The notes under the pieces were generated by a model that was not told where the DNA came from, did no database searches, and was given only the letters and a program-made list of their open reading frames with translations. From NCBI RefSeq assembly GCF_932526225.1, contig NC_064034.1, forward strand, positions 12,598,887 to 12,662,886: a stretch of 64,000 bases of DNA. Reading direction: 5' to 3'. Every line of letters begins with the position of its first letter. The first letter of the stretch is position 1. The position numbers and the translations under genes are program-made. The DNA is from Nematostella vectensis. Taxonomy: Eukaryota > Cnidaria > Anthozoa > Actiniaria > Edwardsiidae. Below, in pieces: positions 23,504 to 34,025 of this stretch.

Positions 23504-23559
23504 CATTAGCATATCGGCTCGTACCACACGAGGCATCACGCCACCTGACGTCATATGCA
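23504..23559 (-). promoter_or_regulatory. Promoter block of the LDLR-like receptor: POU-like, SRE-like and CRE motifs
   Basis: The block is about 60-110 bp upstream of the receptor's ATG. It matches the block at 32197-32252, in front of the neighbouring LDLa-only gene, without gaps at about 45 of 56 positions. Conserved cores are CATTAGCATAT (a POU/octamer-like site on the other strand), CCACACGA, ATCACGCCAC (23535-23544; human LDLR SRE-1 is ATCACCCCAC) and the palindromic CRE TGACGTCA (23546-23553). Binding of SREBP or CREB is inferred from motif resemblance only. Confidence 0.65.
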
Positions 23560-23649
23560 ATTTACTTCCGGTCGAGCTGTCCCTTGTGAGATTGGCACTA
23601 GCAGCGTGGCGTTCTTCCATTTGGCTTGTTGTAACAGAGAAAAAAAAAA

Positions 23650-26600
23650 TCAAACGATACTGATAAATTATGATAAATTATGAAGGTCAGGGGTCGACAT
23701 TAACATTCCATGAGACTAAGGGAAATCTAATGTTCAGCTTATCGTTTTATTAATTCAAGCTAAGCAAATGTTTTACCGGCACACCCGGATTTCAACCACA
23801 GAATTACCATATAAGTTATCCTAAAAATATCACGGAACATACTGTCTCCATTATTTTACTTTCGCTTGAACTCTTCAGTAAGGTATAGATCTTAGTCAGG
23901 AAGTAAAACTTATCCGCGAAAGCTAAGTTTATTTTGTTTCATTGCTGAAAAGACGAGTCGAAACGAAACCCTTTGACATTTTCCCACATATTTTTTTTCA
24001 CGAGACAGTCAGCTATCAGAGATGTCAATAAAAGAAATATTCTTGGTCTCTCGTGTCCAGCATCGCGTGATCATCTATCTCTACTGTCGAATGTTTGCTC
24101 AGTCGCCAAGCCTTATCAGGCCACCACAACGCGCCATACCTAACCAATCGCAAGGCGCCAGGCATATTTTATGGTGTTTTCGGCTCTCGTTCAAGCTCGA
24201 AATGGTGTTTCATGATAAGGTAGAACGGAACAACAAAGCTTTTGAAATCCATTTACCTATATTAGTAATAAACTGCTAACAAAACTGCTATCAAAACGCT
24301 ATAAAAAAGGAAATGTATGCTGTCTGTCATGTGAAATCGATTGACACAAGCGATGCTTTTTAAAAGTATGCATATATAATTATTGTTTGATTATTTTTCT
24401 TGGATTTTGATGAGTGTTATATAAATTATAAACAATAATAAATCCTTGCTTACTTGTCAAAGTGGCTGCCAAAACCGTCAAGTTTATTATACCTAAATTT
24501 GGATATCATTTTAATTATCGTAAATAAGAGCTCCAAAACGATTTTTTCTTAAAGGTTGGTTCGTGTTACTTTTTAACAGTTTTTAGTATCCATTGCCTCT
24601 TTTTACACGCATTTTTCCACCTTTTTCATATTCTGTTTCCCCCTCCCCCCCCCCCCCCCCCCGCTATTATGAGCCTTGCATTTCTAGTAACGTCTACAAG
24701 TCTACATCATAACAACATCGAACCATGTCGAGATCGTACGACTTTCATTAATATATTAAAGAACCAAATATTTAAATTTTAAAACAATACACACAAAATA
24801 TACTAAAATGAATTGAAAATAAAAATCAAGATCAATTTCTTGTGCTCAGAAATGTTCCCATGGTCACCATTAAACATAAACAAATATATGAGATATATAG
24901 GTATCATCAATTCTGACACGATAATTGAGTTTTGGCATGGTGAATACCGACGCCATTTTCGTCGTACCGACGCCTCTCGGTCGAACAAGACAGCAGAGGT
25001 CTGGGAGCAAGTGAATCCGACGCATGCCATCGCCGGTTTATCGGCTCAACTTCGCTCGGAGCAGCAAAAAAGAACAGTATTTAAACGAATTCGTACGCAG
25101 AAATTTTGCCTCTTGTTTATTGCGCTTGCTCGCATTAAGGTATTTTCACTTCTCAAACATTGGAATAAAGCAAGCTCTCTTTGACTAAAGCGGTTGTTTT
25201 CCACTTTTTCTATGCATGTGCTTTTGGTGCGAAAAGGGAAAGACAGCCGTTTTATCCAGATTTTTTAAATTATATAAGTACACGCTTTACATAAAGAACT
25301 GCACATCGTATGCAAATACTGTCTGATAATCTATTAAAACAGAAAATTCTCCATTCCCCTTCTCCAGGTAGTAGATTAAAGGAGGTAGGCGAGACTCCAT
25401 GAGCCGCTTGATGCTAGGAACAGGTGCCAAAGGGTCGAGCGATATTAACACTGAGATATACATACTATGGCTCATTCGCTATTTATTTTCTTCGTGGCCT
25501 TTTCCAGGCCTTTCTCTAGATAGAGCAAAGTGAGAGCATGACGGAATTGGGATCAATAACTACTACTCGACTTGCTTTGTTTAATATTTTTCATTGATAC
25601 TTTCACACTCACTTGTCAACCGTTCTGGAGTAGCATCATGTTACAAGTGCTTCTATTGAACTCATCGAGTTTTGCGCAGTCAGGCGCGCGACACAGCGAC
25701 GGGGTAAAGTGACGCTCAGTTTATTAGCATCGGGGATCAGGCGGAGCGCTAGCTGCTGTTTTCAGCTGTCGGAATTCAGCAATTACTATTACAGCTACGT
25801 GAACTAGTATAACGAACGCTTAAATCCATTCCAGCACTTATTAAAAAATATATTGATCAAAAATATTAATAATATATATATTGATAAAATGAAGTCACAG
25901 GTAAAGCAATCAAGAATGATATCACATGTAAGCTATTTTTTTTTTCTTTAGTCCTAATTGCAAACCCAATAAAAATGGCTATTTTAAAACGTTTATATTT
26001 GACGCACGCTATCAGGGCCGTAACAGACGAAGGTAGACTGGCGGGTATAATCAAGGGACGTTAAGATACTAATGGGGCACAGTCACGACCCTACTTGAAT
26101 TCCTTGTAATTTTGGAAAAAAAATTGGGGGAGGCACGGACCCCCTAGTCCCTATAGCGGTTACTGCGTATGGTTCCGAATGGCTTCGTGGCGCAGTGTCC
26201 ATGTCATTACTGTCACATGAACCCGACAAAAAGGTCGGTAAAGACTATTCTAAATGAGTAAAGTGGCACCAACTTCTACAATCATTTTAGTTCTGATAGC
26301 TCTGTACTGTTTATAAGGTGTATATTAATGGTAGCATCCTATTTAAATGAGGCGCATCTCGAAAATGAGTAATTTTCAATCTCCTCTTCCGCTTGCTATC
26401 TAATATCTTTTCTTTATCCTCACAGATGCTTTCACAGCTTTGGTTCTGATAAAAGAAAGAAGAAAGAGTAAAAGGAGAGCCAGTTTAGGTTGCTTATAAC
26501 ATGCGTCCCCTTAAAAGAACTCTCCAAAACGGTTCCCAGGAGGTCCCTACATCTAAATACTCTTACCACACTTAAATTACTTAGTCAGTGTTATTCAATT

Positions 26601-26849
26601 TGATAAGAAATCGTCAATGGAAGCTTTAATTCTTGGGCGGATCAACCATTTAGCTGTAAGGGAGTTGGATCCAATGACAATGGCAGGAAGGGTAATTTTC
26701 TGATCACACTTGTGTCTGACTGCTTTCACAGACACAATATCTTTGAAGGGAATTCCATCGATGAAATGTGAACCAAATGAGCGTGTTTAGGTGGGAAGGC
26801 ATCCCGAATAAGGATGCCCTCCCTTGGATTCCAATTTCTCCTCTGTAGT
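23650..26849. other. Intergenic region between the receptor promoter and the LDLa-only gene
   Basis: No LDLa exon or other conserved coding sequence was found on either strand. It holds a poly-C tract (about 24645-24662) and one copy of a dispersed repeat (26059-26165). The lack of exons here supports ending the upstream gene at its TAG near 26987. Confidence 0.6.
26059..26165 (+). repeat. Dispersed repeat, copy 1
   Basis: It contains CTTGTAATTTT, a GGGGGAGGCACG block and CCCC tracts. It is clearly related to 61450-61556 in the same orientation. Family unknown. Confidence 0.55.
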
Positions 26850-26855
26850 TTTATT
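26850..26855 (-). terminator. Candidate poly(A) signal of the LDLa-only gene
   Basis: AATAAA on the minus strand, about 130 nt after the TAG of the last LDLa exon. The spacing is plausible for a short 3' UTR, but a single hexamer in AT-rich DNA is weak evidence. Confidence 0.35.
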
Positions 26856-26982
26856 ACAAAATCAATAAAGCAGTTGAGATGGATAGGGACATGTTTCATC
26901 CAAATGGAAAACTCATTTCTAGACATTTTTGTATTTCAATAAATTTTCTAAAAGAAATACAGTTGAGAAGGCCCTTACTCAC

Positions 26983-29900
26983 TGTTCTAACACTTCTCCT
27001 CATCACTGTTATCTCCGCAGTCATCAAAGCCATCACAAACCCAGCCCTTCACCACGCAACGACCATTCCTGCACTTGTGATTCAATGACAGATCGCAAAT
27101 CTTATCGCTAGCTGTTGAACAAAGTATCATGCCAAGTAAGAACTATGTGTCTGTCTGTCCGTCCGTCCGTCTATCTCTCTTTTTCCTCTCTTTATCTCTG
27201 TCCTGTCTGTCAGTGTCTCTCTGTCTTTCTGTTTTTTTTTTCAGTCTATTCTACACTTATATGTGTTGCCTCGCATACTATAATCTAAACTCACAACAAG
27301 ACATCTCATCACTGTTATCCCCGCAGTTGTCCACACCATCGCACCGCTGGACCATCGGAATGCAGGCCTGGTTTTTACAAGAGAACTCGAAATGCGTGCA
27401 GCTGACTGTACCTGAAACCACATAATCAGTCGTGCCTTAGGAAACATTTGATATTTGAAAGGGGGAGTTGTTGTTCTCTCCCCCCCCCCCCCCAGAAAAA
27501 AAAATTCGAGCAAGGCTCAGGCCCTAAGAAAACGAGCAAGTAATTGATCTGATTGGCAGAAAAAAATCGCAACATCCTTCGGGTAAAAAAATCGAGCACC
27601 AAAACTAGGAAAAAAAATGGTCTGTCCCCTAGAATTATTTTGGCCTGACTGGAAACTCTACTCAGTACGACATAGGATACACCAAAAACTTGAATTCGAC
27701 TCTGCCCACGGGGTCTTAATAGTGACGACTTTTTTTGTAGTAGGAACCCGCGTAGAGATAAATGAACTGCATCACATTTTTATATGTGCGACAGCAGAAC
27801 CTTTGGTGTCATTTTAATGTCACGCAACAATTTATCACGGCACAGTGAGTGATGTTTCACGCCAGGGCATCTTGGAAAGGGGGATTGTCCTCACCGCATC
27901 CTCTTTCATCGCTGCCATCAGCGCAGTCTCGCATCCCATCACAAATTTTCATTCTGTCCACACAACCACTACCGTTATCACATCGTCGTTGGCTAATCCT
28001 GCACTTTGGCTTCAAGGGAGGGGTCGGTGGGGGCATTTGGGGTTTCACTGCAGGATCACAAAAAAACAACGTGAGTGTAGTCAATAAAAATTAGAATGAA
28101 ACATTTCCTGGTATATCTTGTCAGCTTCGCTCTCGTTTGCTGACATAGACAGCTCATCATTTAAACATCTCCGCGCGCTCTCTGCGTAAAATTTGTAATA
28201 TTTAAAAGTACAAATTTGATTGTTCAATTTACCACAGTTCTTTTCGTCTTCTCCTCCTGAACAATCTGATTTTCCGTCGCAGATCTTGCTCTTTCGGATA
28301 CATTTTCTACTGGTGCCGCACTGGAACTGATCATCCCGGCAAACTTTGCGGGCTGTGAATGAGCAAAACTTTCGATGGTGAGAACAGCAAAGCACCATAT
28401 CTAAAGGCTAGAAGAGGGGGGAGGGGAGGGCATGTTTATGGCATACTCACAGCACCCTTGCTCATCGCTGTTGTCAAGGCAATCATCTTCGCCATCACAT
28501 CGAAAGGCTCTGGTGATGCAGCGCCCGTTATTACAGCGGAATTCGGTTGCAGAGCACGTGTGCGCTAGTGAGAAAATAAATAACAGCGTCAAACCCTTTA
28601 AACAACAGTGTTTCAACAGTTTCCCAACAGTTTTTCACCAGTTTTTTTAACAGTTTTTCAACGGTTTTTCAGTTTTTTTTTTAACGGGTTTTCAATGTCT
28701 TTTGCAAAAACAAAGCATTGCGAAGGATTACTGGATTTTGGCCATTTGCACGTTTGCCATTGTATAGAAACAAAGGGTAAGGAGCTAATGGTCATTCGAC
28801 AATGTTGAATCATATCCCTTACCCGTCACCCCCCGGGGATGAAATGCAATTGGAAGCAAGAGGGGGGGAAGGATGATAGGAGGAGCAGGGAGCGGATATA
28901 AAGTGGGATTTTTCTTGTCAGGAGTGGAAAAAAATGCATTCAATAGGGTACAATTATAGCGATTTTGAGCTACGCACCCACGGCATTTTCATTAGCACAC
29001 GTTCCTGGTATAACGTGCTGAAACGAGCAGTTATCGTAGGAGGAAGGGGAGGATAGTGGGATGGGGAGGGGAGGGGAACGCACTGACAACCACCATTTTA
29101 ACTGGACCTAGAAAGCCTTACCACAATTCTTCTCATCACTGCCGTCTGCGCAATCATTTTCGCCGTCACATTTGAATGAATCTGGCACACATGCGCCGTT
29201 CGCGCACGTGAATTCCGACCAGGCGCAAGTGTGAGGGCTGCGGGAAGCTTCAAATCGATGAACCATCGGTTACTAGTTTGCAAATATATCAGCCATCGGC
29301 TATTTACTCATACAAACAAATAAGCTAAAAATGCAACCCCGAGCAAGGTGATGTCCCAGAAGACCATATTAAGGCCAGGACCAAATAAGGTCCTAATAAG
29401 GCCAGGACCAGAGACGGAACGTGAAAAATAGCCCAGACTTTAATGCTAAGTGATTTTCAAGAATAGAAAGAATAGATAAAGTCACAGTCATGAAAAATGA
29501 CATAAAATGCTAGCAATTCTTTTACAAGAAAAAAAAGTTATCGTTTTGCCAAATAAATGCCGAAAAAAATGCTAGCATAATCGAGAAAGGCCTACTTACG
29601 ACAGTTCATTTCGTCACTGTTGTCCTGGCAATCGCTGGCTCCGTCGCAAAGCCAGGATGCTTTAATGCATTGGCCATTGTTACAAGTGTGTTGAGATGGG
29701 TCGCAGGTCATCCTAGCTGTGAGGGGAACACAACAAACATGTCCAAGTTTGTCTTGGCGCATACACAATGCGATATACTTTTGCGCACTTGAGAAATTCT
29801 TTCTGCCAACACCCAAGAACGAAGACAGGGCGAGGGTATGACATGCGAAAGAACTGCCTGACCTCTCATCGGCCCATTTTACTTTAAGCCCGGTCCACAA

Positions 29901-32054
29901 GCTATTCGACTTACGATACTTTGTATCGGCATTCGACTTACGACAATTTGTCTAGTCATTCGACTTACGACACCTTGTCTCGGCATTTGATTTACATCAA
30001 TTTGTCTCGTCATTCGACTTACGACAATTCATATAGTCATTCGACTTACGACAATCCATCTCATCATTCGACTTACGACAATTTTTTCTCATCGTTCAAC
30101 TTACTACAATTTTTCTCGTCTGAGTTGTCTCCGCAGTCGTCCCGGTCGTCACATCTCCAGCTACTTTGAATACAGCGTTGATTATGGCATTGAAACATAC
30201 CGCTGGCACATTTGAACGAAATTCCTATCAGACATACAAAAGGTAAAAAAATGTCATTATATCAATTTCACTGTTATCTATCTACGTTATAAGTTACATA
30301 CGCGGTCTTTCTGGCAACCAAATGCGTTTCGTTTGGTGCAAGAAAAGCGCATTCTTTTGAAATATTTGAACACTAAATCAACAACGAGACCCCTATTTTT
30401 CATGTCGAGCAATGTGCCTACTTTTAGTCTGGTTTCTCTGCGTGTCACTAGTTGTAAGAAACTGTCTTCGCATTCCCCTACCTTTTCCCTTGATTTGCGA
30501 ATTAAAAAAGAGCCTCTGTGTTTAATTTTCGAAGGTTTACGCGTCGAAACATGCAAAACAAGCACGTCGAAACATGCAAAACAAGCACGGCTAAAAAAAA
30601 GCGCGAGCAATGGCCTACTACTAAAAAAATGGACTATAACGCTTTCCCTTTGCTCCGATTATGTGAATCTTATTTTCTCTAGAGAGAAGAATTCATTTTT
30701 GTATACGTACGTTTTGCACAACAAGCTTTTGAAACCCAGATACTTCTGGTACGATCTGGTATAAAAAAACGTGTTCATATGACACCGTGATGGGGATATA
30801 ATCCTGTTGTTTCAGTATAATTCTACGACCTGATGACGTGTGATCAGTGAATAGGATTCGGACGCCTATCCTAAACATATAAAGTATTCTTATCAAGCGT
30901 ATACCAAAAAAGTGTACGTGTAAACTGCAAAACCGTCTATAAAAAAGCATGATAAGATTTCTTAAAACGCTAGGATTATTTAACTAGTAACGCGAGTCCT
31001 TTAAATATTTTTCCTGCGGAGAAGATGTCAAACCTTCGCTAGAAGGAAGAGTGCAGGGTACAAATCCTTTGAACGCCAGGAACGCACGTACGCATAGCGA
31101 ATCCTATTGCTCCAGGTCGTAATCCTCTTTGCAGAAACCGCCCCAGCAAACATGCTTCACTGTGAACTAATATTTATCCTAGGTTTTTATTTCTTTCTTA
31201 GATCCTCGCTTTCCTTATTCCGTCGGAATAAGCCGCGCTACTGCATTCGTCCATTCTATGCGCGATCGAAAAAGTAAATGCTATTTGGTATGGAAGTCAA
31301 ATGTGTAATGGCATCTTGGGATATGGGGTAAACAGGTAGATAACAGAATGTCCGCATACTGGCAGCCAACTTTTAAATACAAGACTAATCAACATTGCGA
31401 TGTAATATATTGTGCAATTGTGGAGCACATGTGCAAAGAGAAACAAAAGGAATTGCAACGCATTTGCAGTATAAAAAGCGCTAAGAGCTAAATAACCCCA
31501 TCATACTGGGTGGCAAATTCCTGGGTCGTACGATCTTAACCTTTTTAAAGCGTGCTAAGCATTGATAAGGCTACCAACGGGGGCTGCGCGCTCATAGCAA
31601 ACGCAATTCATAGCAAGACTACATTGCTGGCATGGCCTGCGTGTTATCTATATAGCAAGGGCTTTCGTAGATTTCCTTCTCGGTGTTTGGTTGTGTCGCG
31701 CGCGTTTTGTTTGACGTTAATGACACGCCCTCCTGACACCTTCCCCCATCCCAGAGCAACACATCAACGCATGGATCAGCGAATCTTGGCTCTACCTTTT
31801 GGCTGAAGAATTGTTTAAATGTCCATGACCGATATTCTCAACTGCCTATTGGATTTAAGAGCTTATGTATTGTTTGTTGTAGCAATTTGTACGAACAGTC
31901 CGACTGAATCGCTTGTGTTGTTATTGTTAGATAGGGTCAGAGATGCAAGATTCTTCATATCCAGATCACCGCACTCACCTCTGCTTTCAACCCCTTCCAG
32001 CGTCACTCTTGCAAGAGCAAAGAGAAGAAATGTAGAGATGATGCTACAAGCCAT
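26983..32054 (-). CDS. LDLa-repeat protein, tandem partial paralog of the LDLR-like receptor
   Basis: Nine exons (5' to 3'): 32054-31979, 30224-30105, 29716-29600, 29247-29122, 28564-28451, 28352-28233, 28047-27895, 27411-27295, 27111-26983 (stop TAG 26989-26987). They sum to 1068 nt to the stop, 355 residues. Exon 1 encodes the signal peptide [20 protein letters not shown]. Eight LDLa repeats follow, the sixth with a Pro-rich spacer. Repeats 1-7 match receptor repeats 1-7 in order and character, so the gene arose by tandem duplication of the receptor's 5' half. There is no EGF, propeller or membrane helix, so it is predicted to be secreted and could act as a soluble ligand binder; that role is inference. 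The start of exon 29247 uses a weak GAAG acceptor, chosen because the nearby CGCAG would break the frame. Confidence 0.8.
27148..27242 (+). repeat. Pyrimidine-rich TCTG/TCCG microsatellite
   Basis: GTCTGTCTGTCCGTCCGTCC followed by CT-rich sequence and a T run. It lies in the intron just upstream of the last LDLa exon of the paralog. Confidence 0.7.
29904..30120 (-). repeat. 27-bp minisatellite made of repeated LDLa exon end plus splice donor
   Basis: Eight head-to-tail units (29904-29930, 29931-29957, 29958-29984, 29985-30011, 30012-30038, 30039-30065, 30066-30093, 30094-30120). Seven are 27 bp and one is 28 bp. On the minus strand a typical unit reads GACGAGACAAATTGTC then GTAAGTCGAAT: the DE.NC end of an LDLa repeat followed by a consensus 5' splice site. 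Unit 8 is the real end of LDLa exon 1 (30105) and its donor. The others lie downstream in the intron and are presumably duplicates of it. Unit 4 has a damaged donor (GTAAAT). Confidence 0.9.
30225..31978 (-). other. First intron of the LDLa-only gene
   Basis: No further exon recognised. A 25-bp direct duplication containing CGTCGAAACATGCAAAACAA lies around 30540-30590. Confidence 0.5.
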
Positions 32055-32196
32055 TCTCACCAAAGCTAATGAGAATCGCGATAAACTTTCTTGTGTGAGC
32101 GGATGTTTGTTTTATCGTTACAAGTTAAGGGGCCTTTCGTCGAATGCTCACCTCAGAAACACTGCGGCACAATGAGAGATGGAACCCATCCAGCGA

Positions 32197-32252
32197 CATT
32201 AGCATATTGCACAAAACCACACGATACCTCACGCCACCTGACGTCACATGCA
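32197..32252 (-). promoter_or_regulatory. Promoter block of the LDLa-only gene, copy of the receptor block
   Basis: It carries the same ordered cores as 23504-23559: CATTAGCATAT, CCACACGA, CTCACGCCAC (32228-32237, SRE-like) and TGACGTCA (32239-32246, CRE). It sits about 145-200 bp upstream of the ATG. Spacing between cores is identical to the other copy while the spacer bases differ, the pattern expected of a functional element kept after duplication. Confidence 0.65.
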
Positions 32253-32462
32253 GACGTCTCTGGTCACACAATCTTCCTGAATTGAGTAAGGTCAAGTAAG
32301 ATAACCAGGTAACGGCCTCCGAGTCAGTGCATTTGAGCAATTTTGCTTCTTATAATCGAGGGAGTCATTTAGCTTGTTTCAACACAGGGCTATTAGTAAC
32401 CTCCACGATTACTCTGTTGACCATTTGTCTAGTTGTGGAGTTCCCTTACACATGGAGTGAAC

Positions 32463-32945
32463 ATAATTTTCTATATTGGCTGCAGGGCCACCCTACCTAG
32501 GTATACGATTTCTTTAGAGCGCCCCACTTTGATTGCCTCCCGGGGGGAATTCTTCAAGGTAAAAGTGATAAAGATGCTCGTCGGAAAATTCGAAAAGCAC
32601 CAGCACGACCAAAAATTGCTACCCTAAACAATACATCAGGAGCCTTAAAATTACCATTTAAGAGAAAAGCCTATTTTTTTATAATTTTCTATATTGGCTG
32701 CAGAGCCACCCTACCTAGGTATACGATTTCTTTAGAGCGCCCCACTTTGATTGCCTCCCGGGTAGACATACGATTTCTTTAGAGCGCCCCACGTTGATTG
32801 CCTCCCGGGGGGAATTCTTCAAGGTAAAAGTGATAAAGATGCTCGTCGGAAAATTCGAAAAGCACCAGCACGACCAAAAATTGCTACCCTAAACAATACA
32901 TCAGGAGCCTTAAAATTACCATTTAAGAGAAAAGCCTATTTTTTT
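32463..32945 (+). repeat. 218-bp tandem duplication with a nested 47-bp duplication
   Basis: Copy 1 is 32463-32680 and copy 2 starts at 32681; they are nearly identical. Within copy 2 a 47-bp piece (32716-32762) is repeated once more (32763-32809). No coding potential seen. Confidence 0.85.
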
Positions 32946-33522
32946 CTCGGATACACCCTAAATCTTCTGAGAGCTGCAACACGACCCTTTCACAGAGGCC
33001 TACACCATACTTTTTCACCCTTGTGTTGATTTATGGCTTGCCGTAGATGTTGTTTTTCTGCAGTTTGTCTGATATCTCTTTTTGTTATACCACTAAATCG
33101 CGACTAGTTTCTAATGCACCCCCCCCCCCCTCACATTTGTTTTTATTCGTGAAAATACAGGGGGCGGGTGGCTCGAGCCCCTCCCAATGTTACGGTTTTG
33201 CCATTACACCCTTTTTTGTGTAAAAACCATAAGAACAAGAACTACAGAAAAGAGGGAATGTTTGTACTATGCACGGAAAAATAAAAGCAATACACAAGAT
33301 GGTCGATAAACCAAGGATCATAGAAAAGTCAGCCAAACAATAAACGAATGTTATGCATTAAAAAAAAACAATTCTTTTGTAAAGGTTCCCTCCTTCTGCT
33401 CTCCAAAATTATATTATTTTCACAATTTATTGAATGTGAACAAAACAAGAACAAGGTAAAAGCAAGCTCGTCGAAGCTTGCCACCCTTTTATTCATGGTG
33501 ATCAGAGATTCTATAAAACGAG

Positions 33523-33848
33523 TACACTATTTTTTTATAAGAACGTCTAATTTTCAGTTGAGGCTGAGCCCTTCTTATTTTTCGAGCATTTTAAGGCTGA
33601 AAACGTTCTTATCGATGTTCTTAAATTTCAGTTACCTGAAATCAAAACAGAACTACACAAATGATCAATAACAATAGTATTTTAAGTCGCTAGTATAAGC
33701 ACAATTTGATTCTTCACTTTTAGAGCGATATCACTCTAATAAAAAAAATATGTTGCTGCTATCTGAGCTTCGGCATGTTCTTAAATTTTGGCGAAATCCC
33801 AGGCTGGACGTTCTTATAAAAAAGATTCTTATAAAAAAAAGAGTGTAA
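33523..33848. mobile_element. MITE-like inverted-repeat element
   Basis: The left end TACACTATTTTTTTATAAGA and the right end, reverse-complemented TTACACTCTTTTTTTTATAA, run into a shared ATAAGAACGTC. The right arm carries a small internal duplication of TTCTTATAAAAAA. No coding capacity. Confidence 0.6.
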
Positions 33849-34025
33849 CATATCAAAGTAAATCGATACACAGCCATCCACTACAGTATAACTCGTCATT
33901 CTGTCCCGTTAACTAGGCCTTATGATAATATCCGCAATAAGTGTATAGTTCATTTGCTAAAAACATCATATTTTTGTCATTAGCATTTTCCCAATTAGAT
34001 TTGTTTTGAATGGTTTGTCATGTTC

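Noticed and set aside
24813..25184. 123-codon plus-strand frame between the two LDLR-type genes
   Set aside because: No family resemblance and no supporting signals; likely chance.
29219..29247. CGCAG acceptor for the third LDLa exon of the paralog
   Set aside because: It would start the exon in the wrong phase and lose the cysteine pattern. The weaker GAAG acceptor 6 nt upstream keeps the frame.
8790..32054. One giant LRP-type gene covering both LDLa clusters
   Set aside because: A second signal-peptide exon with its own promoter block lies at 23372-23447, the upstream cluster ends in TAG, and the alternative skip creates TGA. Separate phase-perfect genes explain the data better.
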